This document shows positions 45,160-56,500 of a stretch of 64,000 nt of DNA, one piece after another. Both the position numbers and the translations under genes were made by a program. This DNA is from Ligustrum vulgare (Eukaryota > Streptophyta > Magnoliopsida > Lamiales > Oleaceae), in the NCBI GenBank assembly GCA_963555705.1, contig OY743179.1:19972692-20036691 (forward strand), given 5' to 3'. Under the pieces are notes generated by a model, which was not told the DNA's origin, did no database searches, and worked only from the letters and a program-made list of their open reading frames with translations. The first letter of the stretch is position 1, and the number at the start of each line of letters is the position of its first letter.

Positions 45160-47022
45160 TGTAACGATCCATTTTTTTCTCAAAATTTTTGACTCAAGTA
45201 TCGATACATGTAGAAATTAAATTCTGGAATTTTAAATATTTGATCTATGTATCGATACTTGTAGAAACCCAGGTTGGGTTTACACGTGGATGAGTGTAGC
45301 TTGTTGGAAATTGCTGGAATCAATAGGCTCTGACATCTGTCAAACATGTATAGGAAGCTGACATGCAAACTAACATCTCAAGCTCCTAGCTTTCCTTACT
45401 CCTCCATGCTAGTTTAGAGTAATTATAGCCTAGGAACATTAATTTAATCAAGAAAAATCTGAACCACGGTGCTTAAATTTCAGTATAAATAGAGGAACTC
45501 ATGAACCTAAGAACTACTTCAGTTAAAAATATGAGAGAGAGAGAGAGAGAGAGAACTTTGCTTTTACAAGTTTCAAAAGATTTCCAAAGGTAGTCTTTGA
45601 TTTTGAATCACAAAATTTATAGAATTGGTCGAAATCATGTTTAGAATGGCGGCAAAGGTACTGCAAGAATTTTGGATCAACAAAGAAAGAATTCTGTTAG
45701 ATTAGAATTCAAACTGCAAAAATAGTTTCGCATGTATCGATAAATGTATCGATACATGAAGAATCAGGGTCTGAATATATATATATCGATACTTTCATTA
45801 AATTTCAGTATAATAGAAGTTTGATTTTTGCTTCTTTCTTGATTTTCAGGTAACACTACAAAAGTCTTAAATGCTACTTCGTGCAAAATTATTCATGTTT
45901 CATCTTGTTCTTATTCTATTGAAATATTTTCTTGCATTATTATATTTCATCTTGTTATCCCGCTTGACATTACGCCTTATGGCGCTCGACTTGATATACT
46001 TGAATTAAGGGAAGTTCTTTCCTGCTTGAAATATATGATATTGGAATCAGGATTGTAATTCCTGCTTGAATTATTAAGCGCACGGGATAACATATGTTTT
46101 GTAATATGGGCCATCTCGAAACTCATGTTTTAAAATTGAAAATTTTGTTACTTGCTGAATACCATTGTATTCATATTTTTTATGTTTTCTTTCAGATGCT
46201 TGATCGTAAGTATTTTAAATCAACTTCTTGAGGGTGGAAAGCTTCAGAGGATGGTCTGACATATAAGTACATCATGGAGATTGAGATCTAGAGTTATCCT
46301 CCAGATCATCCTTTCTTATATCGTTATGAATATGCCGAAACGAAAGTTGAATATTATGATGTAAGCACGTTTGAGTTAGTTTACACGGATGTTTTTAATT
46401 TCACTAATATGGAAGTAGTTTAAGTACGAGGTTTATTTTGGAAGGAATTTAAAAACCTCGACATTGGCTTTAAAATAACATATATACACGTAAATTATGA
46501 GTGTTTCTATAAAAGTTATGTTTTATGTATCGATACTTGCATCTAGTTTGATCTAACCAACTAAATTTTAAATTCTAACGTCATTATACAACTGTCATGT
46601 ATCGATACATGCAGGAAGATGCTTAACGTCTCTTATGCTTTTAACTGAGCCATTAATGAATGTTTTATTATAAATTCTGTTTATATACACGATACTTATA
46701 AGCTTTAAATTATCTAAAATGCTTATTATGCTTATACTTCGCAAATTAAAAGTTTTAAAATAATCTTTTGTCCTCTATAAGGTATTTCTACAATCTTTAA
46801 CTTCCTAAAAATTGTAGATTTTTGGTTTTATCCACTGCTAGAGATATTCGATTCTAAAATTTTGAGTCAAATAAATTCATTACAACATTGCAGCTTTCCA
46901 AATAATTGTCTTCTTAACTAGTATCAATACATGTATCAATACTTATAGGAAAACAACAGTTCTAGCTTTATTATAATAGTATATGTAATTTAAAAGTTTT
47001 TACTGAATTTTTGTGCGTCACA
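45160..47022 (+). mobile_element. Solo LTR, 1.86 kb, with GTATCGATAC motifs
   Basis: Starts TGTAACGATCC and ends TTGTGCGTCACA. A perfect 5-bp duplication AAATA lies at 45155-45159 and 47023-47027. GTATAAATAGAGG at 45482 suggests plus orientation. ATCGATAC-type palindromes occur about seven times (45199, 45245, 45735, 45749, 45784, 46526, 46597). No ORF. The family is not identified; the ends suit a gypsy LTR. Confidence 0.82.
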
Positions 47023-47132
47023 AAATATATCTATGTCCAACTTCGTTTATAATTATCCGTCTTAGCTAAGGCGTATTAAACACATAGTATATCATGAGCT
47101 CTTGAAGAACGCATTAATTTTTGTCCATGCAG

Positions 47133-47772
47133 GTTGATGTAGTGCAAGTGAAACCTATTGAACAGGACAAACAAGCACCCTACTACATTGGCCTGTGTGG
47201 AAATGGCACACCAAACCTGCCCCCATCGTGATGTATCAGGAAAGCATTTTTTGAAAAGTAACCCAAACAATTCAAATGAACGCAAGGAAAATACGACTCC
47301 AAAAGCCACTTTCTATCCAACATCCAGTAAGCAAATTCCGCACGAAATAGATATGAGAGAGGTTCCGCACGACGTACATATACATATAAGTATCCATTTT
47401 TTAACTATAGGCACACTATACCAAGATGTTTGAGGAACTGAAGTGCGATCTGGATAAGATACGGGTCAACCAAGTTCAGATATTAGAATACCAGAACGAG
47501 ATCAAAAATGACATCAAACGAATAGAAGCTGATATTACCTCCAAGTTCCAGACGATAATGGAGGAGATAAGCAACCAAAAATATGCGAGTCAGGATAATG
47601 AAATGGAACTCAGATCTCCCATTCATTCGAAGACTCCTCTTTCTCTTAACAACAAGATATTCTATACTAGGCCTTTATCATTAATGCAATATTATTTCTG
47701 TCTCACTTCACGGACGGAATGTTCACATACTAACCAAGATCTGACTTTCCCTTGGCAAATCAAGCACCGATA
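47133..47772 (+). pseudogene. Ulp1-type gene, middle exons with coiled coil
   Basis: After an acceptor-like CCATGCAG at 47125-47132 the plus strand is open (47158-47433). A second frame, 47426-47773, begins with an amphipathic helix (FEELKCDLDKIRVNQVQILE, then IKNDIKRIEADITSKF), a coiled coil of about 45 residues. This part usually sits between DUF1985 and the peptidase. No catalytic residue. Frames are offset, so splice sites or indels lie between them. Confidence 0.5.
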
Positions 47773-48922
47773 AGAGAGATGCATCTACATCGAAATTCGA
47801 AATTGGACTTGAGGCCACCCAGAAATTGTCCAGAACTGTAGAGAAAATGTATTAACTAAGGATTTTTGGAAGAAATCAATTGAACCTACTTCAGGAACTA
47901 TCATCCCTAATGAAACTCAATACACGAAGGAAGATCTGCTCTAAGTTGATTAGATATTGAAAAGTGCTCAATCAATGAAGGGGAAATGCATAGATCAGGG
48001 TCATAACTTTATTTGCATCATTTTTGCAATTTACTTTACGTATGTAATGTCAAAGCACAACGATTGGACATTACATGCGTAAGGAATAAGAAAAAATGTT
48101 GGGGTAGTGCTCATTTGCACTATACATCAAGCAATTGATAGCCATTTCTTCAACAGGGTGGTGATCATAACTTCCATTCTCCCATGCTCCAACATAAGAT
48201 GAAGTTTACAAATCAAGTGAGCGTGCAAGCACTCTTTTCCCAAGTGAGCTATATGATGTACGTATGCCACATAATCACATATCCTGGAAAATATGCTAAC
48301 AAACCCACATACAAACACATCAGTTTTGCATACTTTATGGAAACATTTGATATAAGCCAATTATTTATGCAGGCATCTGGATACGTGCAAATCGATGAAT
48401 ATCATCAGCATTCCAGGGAAATAAGTCTCCTCCAGGCTACGGTTACCAGCAGCCACGGTGATATTTTGTAACTTCTTTGAACATTTATGTTGACATCTGT
48501 GAACATTTTCAATATTTTAATACGTCAAAAATGTATGTTTACATGTATTTTAGTTGTTCACGTAAGACCATTTTCTTAAATGTCAGTCTCGGGAGAGGAG
48601 AGTTATACGAGATACGATACATTCCCAATGTAGATACGTCTGACTCGGACGAAGAAGAAATTGATGCATTTGAGAATTGGTTTAGTGATGGGTACAAACC
48701 TAGACTCATGTAAGTTGATACATAATTTTATTTTTTCTTATCACTTCATACTTACAAATCAAAATATCATCTTATATTCTAATAAAAAATATTAAAACTC
48801 ACAGAAAATTCAAATTTCCACCAATGAAGGATGCAATAACACCTCCATTTCGATTTGGCCCATATGTTATCTCATTGAAGACTTGGTGGTATGAGCTTAA
48901 GCAACTGAACGTAAACCTGAGG
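47773..48922 (+). pseudogene. Ulp1-type gene, region before the peptidase
   Basis: Worn frames at 48184-48471 and 48477-48713, the latter ending with an acidic stretch (NVDTSDSDEEEIDAFENWF) before a GTAAGT-like donor at 48712. 48800-48922 reads KFPPMKDAITPPFRFGPYVI and then WWYELKQLNVNL, the start of the C48 region, cut by the LTR element at 48923. Confidence 0.55.
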
Positions 48923-49747
48923 TGATGTGATCCGAAAAATGCGTCAAAAATGAGAAATCAAGATACGGGCAATTCAACAATATTCTACATGGGAAAATGA
49001 ACAAGTTTCATGTTGGGCTCAAGTCGAGATTCAAATCAGATCAATTAATTTCAAATGATCAGAAAATTGGGCAGAAGCATTCTTACGGCCGTAACACCCT
49101 TTTTACGGCCGTAAAATCATCATGGCGAAATTGGGCAGAAAGGCCATTACGGCCGTAACATGAAATTTCAAGGCCGTAACATCAATCTTCACGACCGTAA
49201 ATAATAATTGAGACATTTTGATCAGAGAAGGACTTACGGCTGTAAGTCCGACTTTTACGGCCATAAGCGGCGCGAATCAGATTTTCGGGATTTTTAGTAT
49301 TTTAGTTGATTTGTATTTCCTTTATTTGGTTTTTAATTATTTTTCCAATTTTGGTTATTTTAGTTATTTTAGCTGTTTTAGCCTAATTAGAATTCTATTC
49401 AGAGTCAGTTAGCGAGTAGGGTTTATTTTGCCTATTTATATGCTTTTCCATTCAATGTAAAAACAGAAGACTTTTGATAAATAAAATTATTGAGTGTTTT
49501 TACTCTCTAAAGGTGAGGATTTTCCCTTTAAACAATTGAACTTATCAAGGATCTGGACATTCCTTGTGGCGTTCCCCCTTTGTGGTTCTTATCTCCACAT
49601 CGTAACGGGTCTCAGGTTTAATATACCCCTGGTTCTTGCGTCGTGAGGTCGGGGTTGCATTGTTATCGTCCGTTCCAACCTGGATTCGGAACTTTCCAAG
49701 CGTTATTCCGCGAGCTACGAAGAGGACCCCCTCCCGGGTTCTCATCA
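48923..49747 (+). repeat. Left LTR of the family A element
   Basis: Starts TGATGTGATCCG, ends GGGTTCTCATCA. U3 has ACGGCCGTAA-type motifs at 49084-49265, several with a C-to-T or G-to-A change at CpG (GACCGTAA, GGCTGTAA, GGCCATAA). TATTTATATGC at about 49433 is the TATA box. Confidence 0.93.
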
Positions 49748-49749
49748 TA

Positions 49750-49761
49750 TGGTATCAGAGC
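49750..49761 (+). promoter_or_regulatory. Primer binding site, initiator-tRNA-Met type
   Basis: TGGTATCAGAGC, 2 bases after the left LTR; same primer class as the family B element at 11037. Confidence 0.92.
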
Positions 49762-50400
49762 TGGACTCTGAATTCAGGTTCTTGTGTTTTTCTACCCAAT
49801 TTGATTTTTATGTTTATCATCGAGTCCCGTAAAAATCATCCATATCCTATTTTTGTTATTTGAGTCTTTGTTTTCAATTTTTCTTGTTCTTCTTGACAGT
49901 AAATTTTTTTCCAGTTTGATCCATAAGAGTCGTCCTAAAAAAATCAAAAGTATTTTTCTTATTCGATTGTTTTCCAAATCCTATCACGTTTGTTTTGTTG
50001 CGTTCGTGTCGAATTTTCGAATTTTATTAAAAAAAAAAATTATTTATTTTTTTTATTTTTTATTAATTCCGAAAATTGATCATAATTCAAAAAAAAAAAA
50101 AAAAAAAAAAAGTCACTCCTTCCTTAAATTCTTGATAATTCCTTGCCTTCCAAGTCAAATTAAAACTCTTGATATTCTTTCATTTCTAGCCAAAATTTAA
50201 GAACCACTTTCTTGAATTTCTACAATATTCTTGAGTTTCTTTCCTCTCGAGTCAAATTCAAGAACAACTTTCTTGAATTTCTTTAAAATTCTTGATATTT
50301 TTTTCCTTTTCGAGTCAACATTAAATTCCTTCTTGATATTTGTCAATATCTGGATCCTCTTATTTTGAGTCTCTCAAATTTTTGAAAGCTACATAAAGGG
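49762..50400 (+). other. Leader of the family A element
   Basis: Untranslated leader, with A and T runs at 50030-50112 and repeated TTCTTGA(T/A)ATT-type phrases at 50120-50380. No gag is present where it would be expected. Confidence 0.6.
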
Positions 50401-50823
50401 ATGAATTATGAGTTCGATCCTACCTTCCAGACTAGGTGTCATGTGGGCAGTAAAGTGTGCAATATTATTATTGATAAGGAGTATTATTGCGATCTGGCAA
50501 GTACCACCATGGTCAAGGAGTTGGGCTTAACTTTACTACCACATCCCAATCCTTATAGGCTGACGTGGTTAAAGGAGTGTGGGCAGGTAAATGTAACCCA
50601 CGGGGTTATGGTGAAATTGTTACTTGGAAGATATAGCGATGAATTGTGGTGTGATGTGGTGCATCTAGAATCTTGTGACATCTTGTTGAGTAGATCGTGG
50701 AAGTGTAAGAGCAAAGCAGTCTACGATAAGCGTAGGAATATATATAAATTTGTTAAGGATGGGAAAAGTATTAAACTTATGCCGTTAACCCCAGAACAAA
50801 TACTTGAAGAGAAAGTATTGTGA
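50401..50823 (+). CDS. Gypsy retropepsin-like ORF, catalytic triad lost, 140 aa
   Basis: The frame is open from ATG to TGA. It reads TRCHVGSKVCNIIIDKEYY, then LASTTMVKELGLTLLPHPNP, GQVNVTHGVMVKLLLGRYSD, CDVVHLESCDILLSR and FVKDGKSIKLMPLTP. This is the aspartic protease region of plant chromovirus-type gypsy pol with its linker. The active-site triplet after III, usually D-G-G or D-S-G, is D-K-E here, so protease activity is unlikely although the frame is intact. Length is that of the domain alone. It lies 640 bp after the primer site and 45 bp before the next ORF. It matches 25111-25533. Confidence 0.85.
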   Translation: MNYEFDPTFQTRCHVGSKVCNIIIDKEYYCDLASTTMVKELGLTLLPHPNPYRLTWLKECGQVNVTHGVMVKLLLGRYSDELWCDVVHLESCDILLSRSWKCKSKAVYDKRRNIYKFVKDGKSIKLMPLTPEQILEEKVL

Positions 50824-50868
50824 GAAAAGAGAGATGAGCAAAGAAAATTCGGAGATGATGAATGGAGT

Positions 50869-51561
50869 ATGAAGGATGAATTCATGGAGATGGCCAAGAA
50901 ATTAATACAGTTAAATGAGGAGATGAAGGCACAAAAGGCTAGAAAAAAGTTAGCCGAGTTGCAAGAGAGAGAAAGGGGAAGAGAGGAGGTAGTTAAATTA
51001 CAAGAAAAGCCTTTGGATATGATTGTTAAGAAGGAGGAGGGAGACTTGAGGAACGAGTTAGAAGATAAAAATTTGTTTAGTGTTGAGAATGTGCCTAATC
51101 ATGTCGATAAAATTATTTATGAGTTGGTACATGAGCAAAAGCATGAGAAATTAGGAGATGTGATTGAGCCCAGAAATTTAGAAGTGGAGGTTGAGTGTGC
51201 GAAAAAAGAAATTGAAGTAGTTGATCGAACTCCGAGTCTTGAAGTACAAAATAAAATTGTGGAAGAGGAGATTGAAAATAACATTGTTGACAATGATAGG
51301 AATGAATTGGAAGTTGGTGTAGAAGTTCAACATTTGAATGTTGAAATTGTCAATAAAAATATTGAAGAGGGGGTTGAATGTGAAAAATTAGAAGAAGTGG
51401 TTGAGAAAAAAGAAGAGAATGAGCAAGAAAGTATATTGAATTTTGGAGGCGACGAGAAGGGCCTCGTGGTGGGAAAAAAAGTTGTGGAGGTTTTGTATCA
51501 TGAGTACAAGGATCCACACCTTGTGCATGGAGACGCTAACATTTCCCTCCCCATTTTTTAA
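50869..51561 (+). CDS. Coiled-coil Glu/Lys/Val-rich ORF of the non-autonomous element, 230 aa
   Basis: An open, strongly charged frame. Residues 1-60 form a heptad-like helix (MEMAKKLIQLNEEMKAQKAR, then LAELQERERGREEVVKLQ). The middle is Glu/Val-rich (IEVVDRTPSLEVQNKIVEEE), and the end has HEYKDPHLVHGDANI. Start and end anchors recur in the ORF at 12096-12497 of a family B element. No known domain, membrane segment or catalytic motif. It might aid particle assembly or simply continue the pro ORF; that is inference. It begins 45 bp after the protease-like ORF's stop and ends before the chimeric 3' region. Confidence 0.6.
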   Translation: MKDEFMEMAKKLIQLNEEMKAQKARKKLAELQERERGREEVVKLQEKPLDMIVKKEEGDLRNELEDKNLFSVENVPNHVDKIIYELVHEQKHEKLGDVIEPRNLEVEVECAKKEIEVVDRTPSLEVQNKIVEEEIENNIVDNDRNELEVGVEVQHLNVEIVNKNIEEGVECEKLEEVVEKKEENEQESILNFGGDEKGLVVGKKVVEVLYHEYKDPHLVHGDANISLPIF

Positions 51562-51748
51562 AAATCTTTCTTGCAGGTTTATTGTGCATGGAAGTTTGAT
51601 TTACACCAACCTTGGTCAATTCCCCTCGTGTTTCAATACCTTCTTATCTACAAATTGGAGGAGCATTATTTATTGAATGCATGTCAGGGAATCAACAATT
51701 TTCCGTTTGATCCAGGAGGTACAGTTTGGTTTTTCAAGAACAACACCA

Positions 51749-51966
51749 TGATTCGGGACGAATCATCCTAAAGAAGGAGGGAATGGTACGAATCAGGGTG
51801 GGCTTGACGGGAAAATCTATAATTCAAGACAGAACAAGAAGTCAAGCAGGTTCGGAGAACATCAGATCAAACATTGCTTGTACGAAGAAGGTTCGAGGCT
51901 AAACCAAGTGAGCAAGCCAAGAACAGCTTTATGATTCGGGACGAATCATCTTAAAGGAAGAGGGGA
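51749..51966 (+). promoter_or_regulatory. Duplicated hairpin and polypurine tract with a leftover LTR piece
   Basis: TGATTCGGGACGAATCA at 51749-51765 is followed by AAAGAAGGAGGGA (51770-51782). A 148-bp piece follows (51783-51930), resembling the start of a family B LTR (GGTTCGAGGCTAAACCAAGTG, also at 9494-9512 in a family B LTR). Then the same hairpin recurs (51932-51948) with a second tract, AAAGGAAGAGGGGA (51953-51966), which directly precedes the right LTR and is the one in use. Confidence 0.8.
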
Positions 51967-52790
51967 TGATGTGATCCGGAAAATGCGTCAAAAATGAGAA
52001 ATCAAGATACGGGCAATTCAACTATATTCTACATGGGAAAATGAACAAGTTTCATGTTGGGCTCAAGTCGAGATTCAAATCAGATCAATTAATTTCAAAG
52101 GATCAGAAAATTGGGCAGAAGCATTCTTACGGCCGTAACACCCTTTTTACGGCCGTAAAATCATCATGGCGAAATTGGGCAGAAAGGCCATTACGGCCGT
52201 AACATGGAATTTCACGACCGTAACATCAATCTTCACGGCCGTAAATAATAATTGAGACATTTTGATCAGAGAAGGACTTACGGCCGTAAGTCCGACTTTT
52301 ACGGCCGTAAGCGGCGCGAATCAGATTTTCGGGATTTTTAGTATTTCAGTTGATTTGTATTTCCTTTATTTGATTTTTAATTCTTTTTCCAATTTTGGTT
52401 ATTTTAGTTATTTTAGCTGTTTTAGCTAATTAGAATTCTATTCAGAGTCAGTTAGCGAGTAGGGTTTATTTTGCTTATTTATATGCTTTTCCATTCAATG
52501 TAAAAACAGAAGACTTTTGATGAATAAAATTATTGAGTGTTTTTACTCTCTAAAGGTGAGAATTTTCCCTTTAAACAATTGAACTTATCAAGGATCTGGA
52601 CATTCCTTGTGGCGTTCCCCCTTTGTGGTTCTTATCTCCGCATCGTAACGGGTCTCGAGTTTAATATACCCCTGGTTCTTGCGTCGTGAGGTCGGGGTTG
52701 CATTGTTATCGTTCGTTCCAACCTGGATTCGGAACTTTCCAAGCTTTATTCCGCGAGCTACGAAGAGGACCCCCTCCCGGGTTCTCATCA
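51967..52790 (+). repeat. Right LTR of the family A element
   Basis: Starts TGATGTGATCCG, ends GGGTTCTCATCA. U3 motifs are better kept than in the left LTR: seven sites at 52127-52313, six of them exact ACGGCCGTAA. TATTTATATGC at about 52477. Confidence 0.93.
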
Positions 52791-52795
52791 TGAGG

Positions 52796-53299
52796 GATTC
52801 AGTAAGTTTTTAAATTTTAAGCGATGCATTCTTTTTATGAATTAGATTAGATACCTCTTTCAACAAATGAGTAATCAAAATCCTCTGAATGCAACATGTA
52901 CTTTCGAAAAATGCTAAGGTTAAGCATACTTAAATCTTTCAAGCGCACTACAACCGAGTCCTTCTTTGGATCTCTAGTTCGAAGTGCATACCGTCCGTGC
53001 AGGGTGGACCGACATGCAATTTCAAATTTCAAGTCCCTGCTTGACATAGCTAGTGGTAATTATATTCATTGCAACACAAGCTGGTCAGAAGTGGACCATG
53101 TTCTCATGCCGATAATGATGGAGAAGAAAGGCCATTGGATTCTACCACATTTCGACATCAATCAGAGAACATTATATGTCTACAACCCCAGTCGATTGAC
53201 TGTCAGAGATCGAGTCGGGATTACAGATATGGAGGATTTTGCATTTGTGATCCCGTGCATAATAGTGAAGTTAAACATCTAGGAAACCAGTGCAGCGCT
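52796..53299 (+). pseudogene. Ulp1 (C48) peptidase domain, N-terminal part with catalytic His
   Basis: The frame 52896-53282 reads WSEVDHVLMPIMMEKKGHWI, then LPHFDINQRTLYVYNPSR. This is the Ulp1-type cysteine peptidase core: Trp, then DHV, then GHW with the catalytic His, then the strand with Y-x-Y-D in which the catalytic Asp is Asn here. Such peptidases process SUMO or related tags; the role in transposons is unknown. The end of the domain, with the Cys, lies at 58430-58810 beyond the copia insertion. A frame change near 53240 shows degeneration. Confidence 0.8.
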
Positions 53300-53564
53300 T
53301 ATTGAAGAATGAAGAGATTTGATGATTCAACAAGAATGTGCACGTGCTCATTTGTATAGTGTGATTTCCTCTGCCATAATATTCCTTTTATTCTTTTCTT
53401 TTTATTCTTTCCTGCCAGTTGTTAGTTAGTTTATTTTTGGCTGGTTTTGTAATATATATATGTACAGCTATCTTTGAAAAATCAATACACACGAATCATA
53501 ATTTTGATTCCTACAGAAATACTGTTGCATTTCATTCTCTAAAGTTCTGGTTTACATTTTGATA
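53300..53564 (+). repeat. Left LTR of the copia element
   Basis: 265 bp, with TATATATATGTACA (about 53453) as TATA region. It keeps the TTTTATTCTTTTC...GCTGGTTTTG stretch that is missing from the right LTR. Confidence 0.9.
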
Positions 53565-53579
53565 TGGTATTAGAGCCAT
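53565..53579 (+). promoter_or_regulatory. Primer binding site of the copia element
   Basis: TGGTATTAGAGCCAT directly after the left LTR; pairs with initiator methionine tRNA apart from one base. Confidence 0.88.
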
Positions 53580-53584
53580 AGACG

Positions 53585-56500
53585 ATGGCGGATGATCCTA
53601 TTAATCCCTCTTATATTTCTCCTGCAATAAATACGAATTCAGATCCAATTCTTCCAAACACAGCAGGATCATCTCATGATCCTGCACAACCAAGTAGTCC
53701 GTATTACATTGGAACAAATAATGGCACAGGGGCGATGCTGGTTACTCATAATCTGGGAGCCAATAATTATTACTCATGGGCTAGATCAATGAAAAGGGCA
53801 TTGAGAATAAAAAAAAAAAGTTGGGATTTATTGATGGTACACTGTGCGAACCTGAAGATCCGAATGATCCATTGATGGAACATTGGCTGAGGTGCAATGA
53901 TATTGTAATCACCTGGATGCAAAACACCATGGAAGTTGACATTAAATGCAGTACAATATATGCAGAAACTGCTCATCAATTGTGGCTGGAGCTCGAGCAA
54001 AGATTTGGCCAACAAAATGCACCTCGTATCTATGAAATCAAGCAAGGAATTGCAACACTGGTACAAAACCAGGATACTGTGAGTGTCTATTTTTCGAAAT
54101 TTAAAACTATGATAGATGAATTGTTGAATTATGAATCCATTCCAAATTGTTCATGTGGGGGTCTAAAGACTGTGGTTGAAAATCAGCAACGTGATTGGGT
54201 GATGAAGTTCTTAATGGGGTTGAATGAGTCTTACAAAAGTATTAAGGCTCAGATTCTTTTAATCAAACCTTTTCCAAGTCTTAATGAGGTTTACTCAATC
54301 ATAAAACAAGAGGAAAAGAGGAGAGAAATATCATCAGATGAAATGATGAATGAATCCATGACTCTTATGACTAGAAAGAATTTCAGAGATAATGGGAAAC
54401 ATAATTTTTCATCTCAAAGGAAGGAGAGATATTATTGCACATATTGTAAAATCCTAGGACATTCTCTTGAGAGATGTATGAAGGCAAACCCCAGACCTTT
54501 CTGCACACACTGTTAGATCTCAGGACACAAAATTGAGAAATGCTTCAAGCTACATGGTTATCCCTCCAGCAACAGATCTGATGAGAGAACCAAACAGGTT
54601 GCACTTGCTGTAAACCAAGTATCTAGCCAAGAGCAACTAAGGGACAAAATGCCAGTTTCATTGACTCAAGAGCAGTACTCTCAACTTCTAGCTCTCCTCA
54701 AGCCATCCAACAATGATCTTTCATGTAATCCTTCAGCCAACAATATTCAATCATTCCTTCCATCTGTTTCTAGTAATGAAATTCCTGAAGTGTCTGGTAT
54801 ATCTCTTTATCTCTCTACTCATAACAATAAATATGATGCACTCATTCCTTGGATTTTGGACATAGGCTCCACAGACCACATGATATGTTCTACTTTTTTC
54901 TTTACTTCAATTAATTCACAAGTATCATATTCTGTGACTTTGCCTAATGGAGACACTGCCCCTGTTAGTCATATTGGAACAGTTAAATTGACAGATTCTC
55001 TCATTCTCCAAAATGTTCTTTGTGTTCCATCATTCTCGTTTAATTATTTCATCTAGAAAAATTGCTCAAGAATCTAACTGCTGTCTCATTTTCTTTTCTA
55101 AATCTTGTTTCATACAGGACCTTTCAACTTGGAAAATGATTGGGATGGGTGAAGCAAAGCACGGCCTATATCATCTGGTGAAAAATAAAATCCACTCATC
55201 AGCCTTGACTAAAGCCTTAGACCAGTACTCTTATGCAGTACCTTCATCAGCCTCTGTGACCTCTAATATTGAAGATTTTGATCTCTGGCACTATAGGCTG
55301 GGACACTCATCTTATACCAGACATATTTTAGGCAGTAATATCAATACATTCAAACATCCCACTCACAAACCTTGTCATGTATGTCCTCTAGCTAAGTTAC
55401 AAAAATTACCATTTCCTTCAAGTGAGCACAGATCTAAAAGGTGTTTTGAAGTAATACATAGTGACATTTGGGGCCCCTGTAATGAGTTGAGTTATGATAG
55501 TTCCAAATATTTTCTAACTATAGTTGATAATTTTAGTAGATGTACTTGGGTTTACATGTTGAAGTTAAAGTCTGATGCAACTAGCTCACTACAAAACTTC
55601 TGTGCCATGATTGAAAACCAATTTGAAACCAAAATAAAGATCATTCGTAGTGACAATGGGGGAGAATTTGCTATGAAAAATTTTATCATGAAAAGGGAAT
55701 CATACACCAGAAAACTTGTGTGGAAACACCACAACAAAATGCAATAGTTGAGAGAAAACATCAGCATATTTTAAATGTTGCCCGAGCCTTAAAATTTCAA
55801 AGTCACATCCCATTAAAATACTGGAATGATTGTGTGCTTACTGCTGTTTACCACATAAACCGAACTCCATCTCCTTTACTAAAACACAAAAGTCCTTTTG
55901 AGATTCTTTTTAAGACCAAACCTTCATATTCACAACTCAAAGTCTTTGGTTGTTTAGCCTTTGCCACCACACTAGTGAATGGAAGACACAAATTCGATTC
56001 TAGAGCTAGAAAATGCATTTTTTTGGGTTACCCTTTTGGAATCAAAGGATACAAACTTTTAGATTTGGAAAGTAAGAAAGTTTTCATTTCCCACAATGTC
56101 ATCTTTCATAAAAATGTTTTTCCCTTCAAAACCAATACCAAAGAAAATGTTGACAAAGAAAATGTTGACAAAACTAATATCCTACCATCACCTGACCAAC
56201 TCTCATTTCCTCAAGTAAGCATCACATCAATTCCAGATGTTCCTATACAAGAAAATTCTGAAACAGAAAATTTGGATCCTATATCATCCAATCCTATAGA
56301 TATTTCAATAAACAATGAGTCTAGACCACAAACTGATGATGAAGCTGATCATTCAAATTCTTCTGTCCCTAGTCCCATTTTAACAAGTCATGGTTCTCAT
56401 CTTCCTAGGAGATCCACTAGAGTCAGAGGAGCTCCTCCATATCTACAAGATTTCATTTGCCACCAAGTTGCTATGCCTCACTCATTCCAAAAGTTTGACA

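Larger units (their letters stand above)
48923..52790 (+). mobile_element. Young non-autonomous LTR retrotransposon, family A
   Basis: LTRs at 48923-49747 (825 bp) and 51967-52790 (824 bp) are nearly identical. The target duplication TGAGG is perfect (48918-48922 and 52791-52795). TGGTATCAGAGC follows the left LTR; a purine tract precedes the right LTR. The 2.2-kb interior holds a protease-domain ORF and a coiled-coil ORF but no RT, RNase H or integrase, so it must have used enzymes of a partner element. It is inserted in the start of the Ulp1 peptidase region. Confidence 0.93.

Noticed and set aside
49545..52791. Two identical 67-codon minus-strand ORFs at 49748 and 52791
   Set aside because: They are the ends of the two LTRs read backward.
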